Below, in pieces: positions 39,728-48,348 of a stretch of DNA of 64,000 bases (the first letter of the stretch is position 1; every line of letters starts with the position of its first letter). Under the pieces are notes generated by a model. That model had not been told where the DNA came from and searched no databases. It was given only the letters and a program-made list of their open reading frames with translations. The stretch is from Cellvibrio mixtus subsp. mixtus J3-8 (GTDB lineage: Bacteria; Pseudomonadota; Gammaproteobacteria; Pseudomonadales; Cellvibrionaceae), in NCBI RefSeq assembly GCF_000766945.1, contig NZ_KN266207.1, positions 406,062 to 470,061 on the forward strand, in the 5' to 3' direction. The translations under genes and the position numbers were made by a program.

Positions 39728-40756
39728 ATGCTGCTCCCAACTAACTTCCTGATTGAGCCCAGAATGCCAACTTTCATTTCTGCTAATTTACCCCGTCGCT
39801 GCTTATCGTATTTTTCTTTTATCGCACTTTGCTGTGCAACGCCGTTAATGGCCCAGGAAACCGGGTCATCGCCGGAAAATTCGCAGCGCGATTCTGCTGA
39901 TGTAGCGGCCTTGTTACATAAAATGGCAACGGTTCCAAAAACCCTGAATTACCAGGGATCATTTACCTACCAGCATAAAGATAACCCCGCATTGCAAAGC
40001 TTTCGGATTCTCCATTGGATCGAAGATGGTGTGGAGCACGAGCGTTTGCAGCATATGAACGGGGTTGAGCGTGAGTTTGTGCGCGAAGGAAAATCCCTGG
40101 CGTGCGATAGCCTTGGTAATCAGCTATTGCAAGGTAAAATTAGCCAGTTTGGTGCGAACCTTGCCCGGTTGGATCAATTGTATAAATTTGAAATTCTTGG
40201 TCCCGAGCGTGTTGCCGGGCGCGAGGCGACAGGATTACTTGCGCTGCCGCTGGATAAATTCCGCCATAGCTCTTTGTTGAGCATCGACAATGAAACCGGC
40301 CTTGTCCTCAAATCCTGGTTGGTTGATGAATCGTCACGGCCGCTGGAGCGCTATCAATTTATTGACCTGGATTTGAGTCCTGATCCGGAAAGCATGAAGC
40401 GACCCCTGGCGAAAATTCATAAAGACGCGAATTCGCAAACCGACTGTAACCCGGACGTGCTCAAACAGCCTGAACGCTGGCAATTGGCATGGGTGCCGCC
40501 CGGGTTTATTTTTACAGGCCAACGTCAGGTGCGACAAAAAATTGATATGTTGATGTATTCCGATGGTTTAACTACATTTTCGGTATTTATTGAGCCTGCT
40601 GCAGGCGTTATTCCGGAAGGGGTCGCCCATCGCGGCGCGACGCTGGTCATCATGGATGCGCTAAATTATCAGGGTAAAACCTATCGGGTTACGGTGATTG
40701 GAGAAATACCAATTGTGACCGCTCAAAAAGTTGCACAGAGCATAGGGGGGATTTAA
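39728..40756 (+). CDS. rseB: Periplasmic sigma-E regulator RseB (MucB)
   Basis: A 342-residue exported protein that binds the periplasmic part of RseA and protects it from cleavage until lipid or LPS signals appear. It has a signal peptide ending near PLMAQ (about residue 42), the MucB/RseB N-terminal domain (LLHKMATVPKTLNYQGSFTY near 62) and a C-terminal domain (about 235-340). The first ATG is used because AGGGAG lies upstream; a second ATG at 39764 would give a shorter signal peptide. A terminator-like hairpin overlaps its stop codon. Confidence 0.92.
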   Translation: MLLPTNFLIEPRMPTFISANLPRRCLSYFSFIALCCATPLMAQETGSSPENSQRDSADVAALLHKMATVPKTLNYQGSFTYQHKDNPALQSFRILHWIEDGVEHERLQHMNGVEREFVREGKSLACDSLGNQLLQGKISQFGANLARLDQLYKFEILGPERVAGREATGLLALPLDKFRHSSLLSIDNETGLVLKSWLVDESSRPLERYQFIDLDLSPDPESMKRPLAKIHKDANSQTDCNPDVLKQPERWQLAWVPPGFIFTGQRQVRQKIDMLMYSDGLTTFSVFIEPAAGVIPEGVAHRGATLVIMDALNYQGKTYRVTVIGEIPIVTAQKVAQSIGGI

Positions 40757-40768
40757 TCCCCCCTTTTT
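40744..40768 (+). terminator. Terminator-like hairpin between rseB and rseC
   Basis: A 9-bp stem AGGGGGGAT/ATCCCCCCT (40744-40752 with 40756-40764) and five T residues span the rseB stop codon. Its position inside the operon suggests reduced expression of rseC and arfB. Confidence 0.75.
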
Positions 40769-40784
40769 CTTTGGGGGTGGCAAT

Positions 40785-41273
40785 ATGATTGTTGAAACTG
40801 GCCGTATCGTCTCAATAGAAACCGAAAGTGTATGGGTAGAAACTGTCCAAAAAACTGCCTGTGGTTCATGTAAAGCAGAACGGGGATGTGGCCAGCGATT
40901 GATTAGCCAGATGGATGGTCATACATCTTATATTCGTGTATTACTCGAAGGCCGCGCTGCGGAAAGCTACCAACTGGGCGATGAAGTCCGGATTGGTATT
41001 CCGGAGGAAGTTATTGCAAAGAGCTCGCTAATTATTTACGTGATTCCCATCGTAGTATTAGTAATGACTACATCTCTGGCGCATATGCAATTCGCGAATG
41101 AAGCAGTGACCATGCTTGCTGGTTTGACTGGTTTATTGTTTGGAGGGGGTTTGGTGCGTTGGTATTCCTGGCGTAATCGTCATAACCGCGAGTTGCAACC
41201 GGTATTGATTGACGATAATCAGCCATTGTATTTTTATCAACCTGATGAGCAGCATCCGCATGTTGCGAATTAA
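40785..41273 (+). CDS. rseC: RseC/MucC-family membrane protein
   Basis: A 162-residue inner-membrane protein of the RseC/MucC family, a positive modulator of the sigma-E response that is also linked to electron-transport Rsx complexes. The N-terminal domain has the cysteine motif CGSCKAERGCG near residue 26, and two transmembrane segments lie at about 84-102 and 110-126. The RseC signature IPEEVIAKSSLIIYVIPI lies between. It is cotranscribed with rseB unless the hairpin before it terminates. Its end overlaps arfB by 14 bases. Confidence 0.9.
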   Translation: MIVETGRIVSIETESVWVETVQKTACGSCKAERGCGQRLISQMDGHTSYIRVLLEGRAAESYQLGDEVRIGIPEEVIAKSSLIIYVIPIVVLVMTTSLAHMQFANEAVTMLAGLTGLLFGGGLVRWYSWRNRHNRELQPVLIDDNQPLYFYQPDEQHPHVAN

Positions 41274-41676
41274 TGCCAGCCTCAACATTCCCCTGAGTGA
41301 AATTGAACTGACGGCCATGCGTGCCCAAGGTGCTGGAGGGCAGAATGTCAACAAAGTGTCTAGTGCGATACATTTGCGTTTTGATATCCCTAATTCATCA
41401 TTAACCAATTTTTGCAAAGCGCGCCTTCTGGCGTTAGGGGATAACCGTATCACCAATGATGGTGTATTGGTTATCAAAGCCCAACGCTACCGCACCCAGG
41501 AACAAAATCGTGAAGACGCATTGTTGCGTCTGCAAGAAATTATTGTGGATGCAATAAAAATAGAAAAAGCTCGCCGCGCCACCAAACCTACATTTTCATC
41601 CAGACAAAAACGTATGGATTCAAAAAGCCAGCGCGGTGCGATTAAGGCCGCGCGCCAAAAAGTTTCGTTTGATTAA
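41260..41676 (+). CDS. arfB: Alternative ribosome-rescue factor ArfB
   Basis: The start at 41260 (MLRINASLNIPLSEIEL) matches the ArfB N-terminus; ATGs further upstream give non-homologous extensions. The 138-residue product has the release-factor GGQ motif at 26-28 (RAQGAGGQNVNKVSSAIHL) and a basic C-terminal tail (SSRQKRMDSKSQRG) that enters the empty mRNA channel. ArfB hydrolyses peptidyl-tRNA on ribosomes stalled without a stop codon. It overlaps the rseC stop region by 14 bases, an unusual coupling to the stress operon. Confidence 0.93.
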   Translation: MLRINASLNIPLSEIELTAMRAQGAGGQNVNKVSSAIHLRFDIPNSSLTNFCKARLLALGDNRITNDGVLVIKAQRYRTQEQNREDALLRLQEIIVDAIKIEKARRATKPTFSSRQKRMDSKSQRGAIKAARQKVSFD

Positions 41677-41740
41677 CTTTCTTCTGTAATAGTGACTTAT
41701 AGCCGCTGTTTTTGCGCGAATTGATTTGTATGGCTATTAA

Positions 41741-42802
41741 CTATTTTGCGAAAACTTGTACAGCCGGTGTTACCTGGTCAATTTTTTCCTGCCATAGCTG
41801 TTGTTGCAATTCGCGGATATCCTCACCACCACCCTTCATCAACCAACCTACTAATGCTTTGGCAACATCAGGGTAATTTTGCGCGTTGGTGGGGGCGTTT
41901 AATGGCAACCATTTTCGCAAGGTTTCTACATCAAAATTTTTTGTTGAATAGCCATAACCCAATTTTTCCAATGCCAGGGCATTGGACTTTTGTTCCATTT
42001 GTCCTGCTACCGGTTGCACTAATATTTTTTTACCCAAGTGAATTGCTTCACTGGGTAATTCAAAACCGGCACTGCATATCACGCCTTCACAGCGATGCAA
42101 ATCCAGTTGGAATCCCTCGCGTGAAAATGGGCGGACATGAATGTTTCCTTCATCGTAAGCAGCGGGAACTGGTTGATATATAAAAAAATCGTATTGTGGA
42201 AATTCACGCAACTGGGGAACGATGTCATCCAATCCGGCAAAAGGTAAATAAACCAGATAGTGCCTGGGGGTGGAAATATTCGAATAATGCGAATGCTCAA
42301 TCAGTGGTGGCAAAATTGGCTGGTTGAAATGATGCCAGTGCAAACCAATTGGCATTGTTACCGGTGCAAAGTTGCGCATAAACCAATTAACGAAAATATT
42401 GCTATCAACTTTAGGGATATCGTAAAAAAAAGCGTTTTGGTGAGAGATACCAATCACTTTTTTGCCTGCACGTTTTGCCGCCCATGCGGAAACAGGTTCA
42501 AAGTCATTGATAATGAAATCATAGCCCTCGACATTCACTTTTTTTGTGTCTTGATAAAGTTGGGCAAGATTGGAGGTAAGTGCGGTTTTTAAATAAAGTA
42601 CTTTGCCACTTTGTGTAGCAAAAGTAAGGCCGCGATAGGATTGAAAATTACCAAACGGTTCCATGTCAAAAAATTTATCGCGTTCGCGGCCTGAAAATAC
42701 CCAATCTACTTGAGCGCCAGCATCAGCAAGCGCTTTGGCCATAATGCGAGCACGGGTAGTGTGACCATTACCTGTGCCCTGAACTCCGTACAATATTTTC
42801 AT
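41741..42802 (-). CDS. MJ1255-type glycosyltransferase family protein
   Basis: A 353-residue GT-B-fold protein. The N-terminus MKILYGVQGTGNGHTTRARIMAKAL and C-terminal EGVICSAGFELPSEAIHLGKKILVQPV resemble UDP-glycosyltransferases of the MJ1255/VC2487 group, which have no confirmed substrate. No signal peptide or membrane segment is seen. The PAP2-type phosphatase gene lies 29 bases upstream on the same strand, which suggests a shared role in lipid or cell-surface glycan metabolism. Confidence 0.85.
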   Translation of the reverse strand: MKILYGVQGTGNGHTTRARIMAKALADAGAQVDWVFSGRERDKFFDMEPFGNFQSYRGLTFATQSGKVLYLKTALTSNLAQLYQDTKKVNVEGYDFIINDFEPVSAWAAKRAGKKVIGISHQNAFFYDIPKVDSNIFVNWFMRNFAPVTMPIGLHWHHFNQPILPPLIEHSHYSNISTPRHYLVYLPFAGLDDIVPQLREFPQYDFFIYQPVPAAYDEGNIHVRPFSREGFQLDLHRCEGVICSAGFELPSEAIHLGKKILVQPVAGQMEQKSNALALEKLGYGYSTKNFDVETLRKWLPLNAPTNAQNYPDVAKALVGWLMKGGGEDIRELQQQLWQEKIDQVTPAVQVFAK

Positions 42803-42831
42803 GCAGTTTTCTCAAGTGAAAGCTAATGGTA

Positions 42832-43374
42832 TTAATACGGCGCACTCATAATTGCATGTAAATAGATTCCCCAAAATGCACAGGCACTTCCAAGGATGGC
42901 GCCAGCAACCAAATCGGTAGGGTAGTGAACTCCTAACAAAACCCGGCTCATGCCGATTGCCGTTGCCCAGATAAATGCAGGTATGGCAAATGCGGGGTAA
43001 AAATTCAAAATAAGGCACGCAAATAAAAATGCGGCGGCAGTATGGCCCGAAGGGAAACTGAATTGATCCGAAGGCGTAATCCACGCTTGATAGGTAGTAA
43101 TTTTTACGGCAGGGCGATCGCGTTTGATTACGTTTTTCAGTAACAGATAAAGGCTTACATCAAATACATAAGCAATAATACCAGCCCAAAAAAAAGTTGC
43201 GCCTACAATTGGTTCCAGTAATAACAATGCCAATGCAACCAGGAAATACACCGGTCCATCGCCCGTATGTGAAATAAATCTGACAGAGCGACGATATTGA
43301 AAACCTTTTGTCACATGCACCCATAAGAATGCAAGTGTGTCCAAATGGTGGACTCGCTGTAAAAATGTGTTCAT
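42832..43374 (-). CDS. PAP2-family membrane phosphatase
   Basis: A 180-residue polytopic protein with the three phosphatase motifs in order: KNVIKRDRP (motif 1), PSGH (motif 2) and SRVLLGVHYPTD (motif 3). Such enzymes dephosphorylate lipid phosphates, for example phosphatidic acid or undecaprenyl diphosphate. Four to five hydrophobic helices are seen. It is the first gene of a two-gene unit with the glycosyltransferase, and is divergent from dgkA, another lipid-phosphate enzyme. Confidence 0.9.
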   Translation of the reverse strand: MNTFLQRVHHLDTLAFLWVHVTKGFQYRRSVRFISHTGDGPVYFLVALALLLLEPIVGATFFWAGIIAYVFDVSLYLLLKNVIKRDRPAVKITTYQAWITPSDQFSFPSGHTAAAFLFACLILNFYPAFAIPAFIWATAIGMSRVLLGVHYPTDLVAGAILGSACAFWGIYLHAIMSAPY

Positions 43375-43516
43375 GATTCACCGCCTTTAGTTAATGTTGC
43401 ACAGGAATCCAGGCTAGGGTGCAGAATCAACAGCACCCGATATTTTGTAACACTCCTATGTGACTATTCTGTGAACACTCAATGAATCTGAAATGACAAC
43501 TCTGTTGGAGACGGGA

Positions 43517-43888
43517 ATGGGCAAACCAGGCAAAACCGGTATCGCGCGCGTAATAGACGCTTTTGGTTATTCAATGAAAGGATTTGCTGCAAGCTGGAAA
43601 TATGAAGCTGCATTTCGACAGGAAGTGGCGTTGGCTATGATTTTAATTCCAACCGCTTTTTGGCTCGCACAAAGCCATATCGAACTTATCTTGTTAATTA
43701 GCAGTGTATTTTGGGTATTGATGGCGGAGCTTGCCAATTCGTCGGTAGAGGCGGTCGTTGATCGCACGGGATCAGAACGCCATGAGTTGTCTGGTCGAGC
43801 CAAAGATATTGGTTCGGCATTGGTATTTGTAAGTTTGACCCTATTGGTAATCGTGTGGTCAATAGTAGCGATTAATCGCTTTTGGTAA
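43517..43888 (+). CDS. dgkA: Diacylglycerol kinase
   Basis: The start at 43517 is chosen for GGAG at 43507-43510 and gives 123 residues, the typical DgkA size. An ATG at 43493 would add eight. Three transmembrane helices and the signature ELANSSVEAVVDR (near residue 70) with its catalytic Glu are present, together with the N-terminal surface helix region YSMKGFAASWKYEAAFRQE. DgkA recycles diacylglycerol from membrane-derived glycan synthesis to phosphatidic acid. It is divergent from a lipid-phosphatase-type gene. Confidence 0.95.
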   Translation: MGKPGKTGIARVIDAFGYSMKGFAASWKYEAAFRQEVALAMILIPTAFWLAQSHIELILLISSVFWVLMAELANSSVEAVVDRTGSERHELSGRAKDIGSALVFVSLTLLVIVWSIVAINRFW

Positions 43889-43955
43889 GCCTATTACAGA
43901 AAAAACGCTTGTCGGTACTCATTTTGCCGGTTGTGAGTGGGATCATGGCCGGTAT

Positions 43956-44159
43956 TTAATGAGGCATCTTATTGCCTGAGTCTGGTGTTCCAAGGAACGC
44001 TATATAATCATCGGCCAAACTGCGTTCCTGATTGCGGCGCTCTGCTGATTTACGGCGTTTGCGATGATACAGGTCCATTGGCAGGTTTCTGCAGGGGTCT
44101 CGATCCAGGCGGCGATCAGCGCCTTTACGACGGTCGATGAAAAACTTATGTTCACTCAT
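43956..44159 (-). CDS. Small basic conserved-type hypothetical protein
   Basis: A 67-residue protein from the ATG at 44159 (MSEHKFFIDRRKGADRR); a TTG at 44180 would add seven residues. It is rich in Arg and Lys (RRKGADRRLDRD, HRKRRKSAERRNQ) and ends in an acidic/aromatic tail. I recall similar short proteins in other gammaproteobacteria but know no function. Charge suggests nucleic-acid or ribosome contact, which is only inference. It is divergent from bolA and converges on dgkA. Confidence 0.6.
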   Translation of the reverse strand: MSEHKFFIDRRKGADRRLDRDPCRNLPMDLYHRKRRKSAERRNQERSLADDYIAFLGTPDSGNKMPH

Positions 44160-44349
44160 GATCTGATTAGCTATCCCCAATTGCGCAGTGTTATGGTTAT
44201 TTGGCTGTAAATTAACTTGGATCTAGTTGCGCCAAGTCAACACAGTGTAGATCTTTGACGGTAAAATGCCGCCAGTTTTTTTGCATGGATCCCGCTGGAC
44301 AGATAGCCATCATCTATCCCTATGCATTGTCGTATTAGAGGTTATTGCT

Positions 44350-44679
44350 ATGAACTCCGTTGAAAATCAAATACATACCAAGCTTGGTCGCGCTTTTCAG
44401 CCAGCCCATCTGGAGGTGATCAACGAAAGTTACATGCACTCGGTTCCTCCAGGGTCGGAAACCCACTTTAAGGTAACTCTCGTGTCGGCCTTTTTTGAAG
44501 GAAAGCGTCAAGTACAGCGCCACCAGGCCATTTATGCTTGTTTGTCCGAAGAGTTAGGTGCTGGTGTCCATGCGCTTGCGCTACATACCTTTAGCCCAAA
44601 AGAATGGCAAGCCGATGACCGGGTTCCAAAGTCGCCACAGTGTTTGGGTGGTAGCAAACACGACCAGCAAAAGAACTAG
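44350..44679 (+). CDS. bolA: BolA-family protein
   Basis: The start at 44350 (MNSVENQIHTKL) follows AGAGGT; a further upstream ATG yields an unrelated extension. The 109-residue product has the BolA fold with the conserved HFKVTLVSAFFEGKRQVQRHQAIYACLSEEL and HALALHTFSP. BolA proteins work with monothiol glutaredoxins in Fe-S/redox sensing and affect morphology in stationary phase. In many bacteria it is RpoS-dependent; rpoS is in this window but no specific promoter could be confirmed. Confidence 0.93.
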   Translation: MNSVENQIHTKLGRAFQPAHLEVINESYMHSVPPGSETHFKVTLVSAFFEGKRQVQRHQAIYACLSEELGAGVHALALHTFSPKEWQADDRVPKSPQCLGGSKHDQQKN

Positions 44680-44766
44680 TGGTTGTACAAAAAACAAACG
44701 CTTATAATGCGCGCCCGATGAAAAGGGTATCTGCCCGATCCTGTTTTAACCCGTTAAGTGATTCTT

Positions 44767-45789
44767 ATGACTCAAACTGTTGTTGCCGCCCTCTATAAAT
44801 TTGTCAAATTACCTGATTACGAAACCCTCGTTCCTCGTTTGAAAGCGCTGTGTGATTCTTTGGGTATTAAAGGCACGTTGTTGCTTGCAGAAGAGGGAAT
44901 CAACGGTACTGTCTCGGGAACCCGTGCGGGGATTGATGGATTAGTCACATTTTTGCGCAACGATGGCCGTTTCGATAATTTAAGTTACAAAGAATCCTTT
45001 TATGACGAGCAGCCTTTTTATCGCATGAAGGTCAAGTTAAAAAAAGAAATTGTAACTATGGGGGTTACCGGCATAGATCCACAACAAATCGTCGGAACCT
45101 ACGTTAAGCCAAAGGACTGGAACTCGTTGATTAGTGACCCTGAGGTTGTGGTGATTGATACCCGCAACTCATATGAGTATGAAATAGGCACTTTTGAGCG
45201 CGCTATTGATCCACAAACCGAAACCTTTCGTGAGTTTCCCGCATATGTAGCGGAAAATCTGGATCCTGCCAAACATAAAAAAGTTGCCATGTTTTGCACA
45301 GGTGGCATTCGTTGCGAGAAATCCACTGCATATCTGAAAGAGCAGGGCTTTGATGAGGTTTATCATTTGGAAGGCGGTATTCTTAAATATCTGGAGGAGG
45401 TTCCGGAAGAAGAGAGCCTTTGGCGTGGTGAATGTTTTGTATTCGATAATCGCGTAGCGGTAAATCATAAATTGGAAAAAGGTATTTACGATCAATGCCA
45501 CGGTTGCCGTTTTCCAATCACAGAAGAAGATAAACTCTCACCGCAATATATGCTTGGTGTTTGTTGCCCGCGGTGTTTTGATAAACTCACTGATGATCAA
45601 AAAATTCGTTTTACCGAGCGTCAGAAGCAAATCGAACTCGCCAAAGAGCGCAACGAGACCCATATTGGTGCTTTACCTCCTGAGCGCCAGTTACGAGCCG
45701 CCAAAAAACGTGAATTACGTGAAGAGCAGCGCCGGAATTCGCAGGCAGCAGGAAATATTACAACTCTTTCTGTTGGAAATAGTGTTTAG
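44767..45789 (+). CDS. trhO: tRNA uridine(34) hydroxylase TrhO (YceA, rhodanese-like)
   Basis: A 340-residue protein starting at the ATG at 44767 ([12 protein letters not shown]). It has an N-terminal ferredoxin-like domain ([15 protein letters not shown] near 40), a rhodanese domain ([16 protein letters not shown] near 122) with the active-site loop [11 protein letters not shown] near 180, and a C-terminal Cys-rich part (CHGCRFPI and CCPRCF). TrhO hydroxylates U34 in tRNA. It is a single-gene unit. Confidence 0.94.
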   Translation: MTQTVVAALYKFVKLPDYETLVPRLKALCDSLGIKGTLLLAEEGINGTVSGTRAGIDGLVTFLRNDGRFDNLSYKESFYDEQPFYRMKVKLKKEIVTMGVTGIDPQQIVGTYVKPKDWNSLISDPEVVVIDTRNSYEYEIGTFERAIDPQTETFREFPAYVAENLDPAKHKKVAMFCTGGIRCEKSTAYLKEQGFDEVYHLEGGILKYLEEVPEEESLWRGECFVFDNRVAVNHKLEKGIYDQCHGCRFPITEEDKLSPQYMLGVCCPRCFDKLTDDQKIRFTERQKQIELAKERNETHIGALPPERQLRAAKKRELREEQRRNSQAAGNITTLSVGNSV

Positions 45790-45854
45790 CTATTTGGTCA
45801 CATAATTACAATATGATTTAATAGCGGCTTCATTGATGACTTCAAGTGGTACCT

Positions 45855-46193
45855 ATGAATTTTGATGATTGGACAGCGGACCTGGCAATTGGCACTGCAA
45901 CTCATGCCAATGGTTTTACGATTCGTATAGAAGGTAACCCCAAAGACCCGTCCGAGGTATACCCCGGCAAATTTCCAGAGGGCATCAGTTTTGTGGATCA
46001 GGCGCGCCTGTTGCGCTCAGGCTTGGAGTTCCTGGCAAAAGCCGGAAACAGTGCCCCCAAGTCATGGCAATCAAATCCTGCGCAGGATGTAAAAACCGAA
46101 GCGATTAAAGCGCGTGAAGAGCTTGCCAGGCGCTTTGCGGAGCGCCCCGATAAGCCACAACGCTCTGTGCTTTCATTGAAGAAAAACTCCTGA
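45855..46193 (+). CDS. Small hypothetical protein
   Basis: A 112-residue soluble protein from the ATG at 45855 (MNFDDWTADLAIG). No domain is recognised. It has a conserved-looking N-terminal half (RIEGNPKDPSEVYPGKFPEGISFVDQ in pieces) and a charged C-terminal helix (EAIKAREELARRFAERP). No signal peptide or membrane segment is seen. Codon use matches the neighbours and a strong terminator follows, which supports a real gene. Confidence 0.65.
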   Translation: MNFDDWTADLAIGTATHANGFTIRIEGNPKDPSEVYPGKFPEGISFVDQARLLRSGLEFLAKAGNSAPKSWQSNPAQDVKTEAIKAREELARRFAERPDKPQRSVLSLKKNS

Positions 46194-46220
46194 TTTGTTT
46201 TGCAATAAAAAGTTGCTCGA

Positions 46221-46250
46221 AAAAAACGGCGCCTTCAGCGCCGTTTTTTT
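46221..46250. terminator. Bidirectional terminator
   Basis: A stem AAAAAACGGCGC/GCGCCGTTTTTT with a 5-base loop (46233-46237) separates the hypothetical gene on + from sirB2 on -. Confidence 0.92.
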
Positions 46251-46277
46251 TATTGCTATATCTATTGCTTCACATTG

Positions 46278-46655
46278 CTAGCCGAAAAACCCTAACGGAT
46301 TTTTGGTAACAGCAACACTCACCATATAGGCAAATACCAACAATGCAATTAACCAGAAAGCTTTGCTGGTAATAGGGTTAGCGGCTTTAAAGGCAGCAAC
46401 ACCTAAGCCAATGTAGGCAACCAGCGCAATAATTTTGGCTAGCAACCAGGGCTGATTGCCGGGTGACATATTTAAATTTACTGCAAGCACAATACCGCTG
46501 ATCAATAATAAGCTGCTAATAATGTGTGGCAAAATTTTTACCCATTTTTTGCCTAGCATTCCGGAGTTCATAAATAACCAAATGCCGCGCAACACAAAAA
46601 GAATTAACGACAGCGCAACAAATGTTAAATGCAAATGTTTTAGGGCTAAATACAC
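46278..46655 (-). CDS. SirB2-family membrane protein
   Basis: A 125-residue protein with four hydrophobic helices, matching the SirB2 (invasion gene expression up-regulator) family: LKHLHLTFVALSLILFVLRG at the N-terminus and LPHIISSLLLISGIVLA near 45. The start is a GTG with AAGGA seven bases upstream. The molecular role of the family is unknown. It lies downstream of the DUF4202 gene on the same strand, with 63 bases between. Confidence 0.85.
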   Translation of the reverse strand: MYLALKHLHLTFVALSLILFVLRGIWLFMNSGMLGKKWVKILPHIISSLLLISGIVLAVNLNMSPGNQPWLLAKIIALVAYIGLGVAAFKAANPITSKAFWLIALLVFAYMVSVAVTKNPLGFFG

Positions 46656-46718
46656 AGTGTGTTCCTTAATAATGGTTGTTAATTATAGCGAATGTAAAAA
46701 CGGTTGTTCTTTTGCTTT

Positions 46719-47312
46719 TTAACCAGGGCTTAATGCTTTTGTTACCAGGGTCAGCATGGCTTGCGACAGCGGCAATTTCAGTGCGGCCTCATGGCCTTTC
46801 GCAGACATTTTATTCCAGGTTTTACGAATGATATCGATGAGTTTTTCTTCATCGTGCTTGCTGGCAAAATCTTCCAGGTAAAACTCGATAAATACCAGGC
46901 ACACAACATCTTCCAGCGCTTGAACTTCTTCATCGCGTTTCAGGCTGCGTTTCAGTAATAAATCTTTCACTCGCGTAATGATTGTTTCATCGTAGCCATG
47001 TGCTGCCATAATGTCGCCGGCAATATCGCCATGCATTTGCGCCAAATCCAGGCGCCACTTTTTATAACCACTGCGATCCATCGGGTAATCGCTACGTGGA
47101 ATTTTCCAGCGGCAAATGTGCTGGCTGCGTGCAGCGAGTTGCAGCGCTTCTGATGGTGAATCGCAAAATTGATGCAGGTGTGCACTCATTCTTTGAGCAT
47201 ATATCCACTCTTTGGCAACGGGTTTTCCATCAACCAGTTCAGTATTCGGATCTTGCAGATTGGCTGCATCAAATGCGGTCAGCGTAGCTTCCAGGCGAAT
47301 TAAATCGGTCAT
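46719..47312 (-). CDS. DUF4202-family protein
   Basis: A 197-residue soluble alpha-helical protein of the DUF4202 type: N-terminal FDAANLQDPN, then QLAARSQHICRWKIPRSDYPMDR with conserved His and Arg, and a C-terminal EDVVCLVFIEFYLEDFASKH. The His/Asp-rich composition recalls HD-like phosphohydrolases, but no activity is established. It follows fnr by 17 bases and is probably cotranscribed, suggesting a link to oxygen-responsive metabolism. Confidence 0.85.
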   Translation of the reverse strand: MTDLIRLEATLTAFDAANLQDPNTELVDGKPVAKEWIYAQRMSAHLHQFCDSPSEALQLAARSQHICRWKIPRSDYPMDRSGYKKWRLDLAQMHGDIAGDIMAAHGYDETIITRVKDLLLKRSLKRDEEVQALEDVVCLVFIEFYLEDFASKHDEEKLIDIIRKTWNKMSAKGHEAALKLPLSQAMLTLVTKALSPG

Positions 47313-47329
47313 AGTGCGATCTCGTTAAA

Positions 47330-48088
47330 TTAACAGCCGGTATCGCCATTTGCGATATTGCGTAATTGCTCCATGTTGTTGATCAGCACTTCTTTTTTAT
47401 CAACATGAATTACATCCTGCTTTTGCAAACGAGTAAAAATTCGACTGACCGTTTCGATAGTCAGGCCTAAATAATTGCCAATATCGGTGCGTGACATCGG
47501 TAAACGAAATGCTATAGCCGATAATTGGCGGCGACTATTACGGCTGGAAATACTAAGCAGCAGGGCAGCGATACGTTCTTCAGCGCTGCTTTTGCTCAGC
47601 AGTGTAATAATTTGTTGGTCTTGTGTAATTTCGCGGCTCATCAATTGGAAAAAATGCCGCTGCAAATTAGGGATCTGCAAACTTAATTCTTCCATACGAT
47701 TAAATGGAATTTCACATACCGACGAAGTTTCCAGCGCGATTACCGAATTGGTGTAACGATTGTCAGCAATACCATCCATGCCAACGACTTCGCCGGGCAA
47801 ATAGAATCCGGTCACTTGCTCTTCACCGTTGTCACTCAGCGTCATGGCCTTAACCGCGCCAGAGCGAATAGCGTATACAGAATCAAACTGCTCACCGGCG
47901 CGGTATAAGTAGTCACCTTTTTGTAATGGTTTGCCGCGCTGCACAATGTTGTTGAGTTTATCAATATCATCAATATGCAAACTGATTGGCAGGCAAATGG
48001 TATTCAACCGGCAATTGCCACAACTTACGCGTTTGTCGTGCGGGCAATTGGAATCCTGGGCTTTTACAAGCGGCTGATTAATATTCAT
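47330..48088 (-). CDS. fnr: Oxygen-responsive regulator Fnr (Anr)
   Basis: A 252-residue CRP/FNR-family regulator. The N-terminal cysteines (Cys23, Cys26, Cys32, with Cys15 further out) and Cys126 can hold an oxygen-labile [4Fe-4S] cluster. The cyclic-nucleotide-like beta-roll spans about 50-150. The C-terminal helix-turn-helix reads MSRTDIGNYLGLTIETVSRIF, whose ETVSR recognises TTGAT half-sites. It controls the switch to microaerobic or anaerobic respiration. The two-gene unit includes DUF4202. Confidence 0.95.
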   Translation of the reverse strand: MNINQPLVKAQDSNCPHDKRVSCGNCRLNTICLPISLHIDDIDKLNNIVQRGKPLQKGDYLYRAGEQFDSVYAIRSGAVKAMTLSDNGEEQVTGFYLPGEVVGMDGIADNRYTNSVIALETSSVCEIPFNRMEELSLQIPNLQRHFFQLMSREITQDQQIITLLSKSSAEERIAALLLSISSRNSRRQLSAIAFRLPMSRTDIGNYLGLTIETVSRIFTRLQKQDVIHVDKKEVLINNMEQLRNIANGDTGC

Positions 48089-48117
48089 GAAGTGGTAACC
48101 TCACGCGTTTCGCGGGC

Positions 48118-48348
48118 ATGGATTGCGGATATCGGATTGTTGCAGCTTTACCTGGCACGGTAAAGGTTAAGTTCCATGTCCAGCGTCTTGCGCAAGAGTT
48201 GTTGGTCAACGGTGAATATATAGAAGCGGTGTTGCTCTACAGGGATTGCCTGGGTGGGATTCATGAATATGATCCGCTGTTTATGTATGGTTTGGCGCAA
48301 GCCGAATTCGGGTTGGGTAATTGTACGATTGTTAAAGAATTAAAATGA
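48118..48348 (+). pseudogene. Truncated remnant of a TPR-type protein
   Basis: The frame encodes 76 residues. From about residue 18 (VKFHVQRLAQELLVNGEYIEAVLLYRDCLGGIHEYDPLF in pieces) it resembles the repeat region of PLDc_N/TPR membrane proteins, which should continue for dozens of residues and have an N-terminal membrane part. Here both ends are lost: the N-terminus (ALPG) is a short trace and the chain stops at ELK. It may be decayed rather than functional. There is no clear ribosome binding site. Confidence 0.4.

Noticed and set aside
44266-44349. An N-terminal extension of bolA
   Set aside because: The family start matches the ATG at 44350 with AGAGGT before it; the extension is unrelated.
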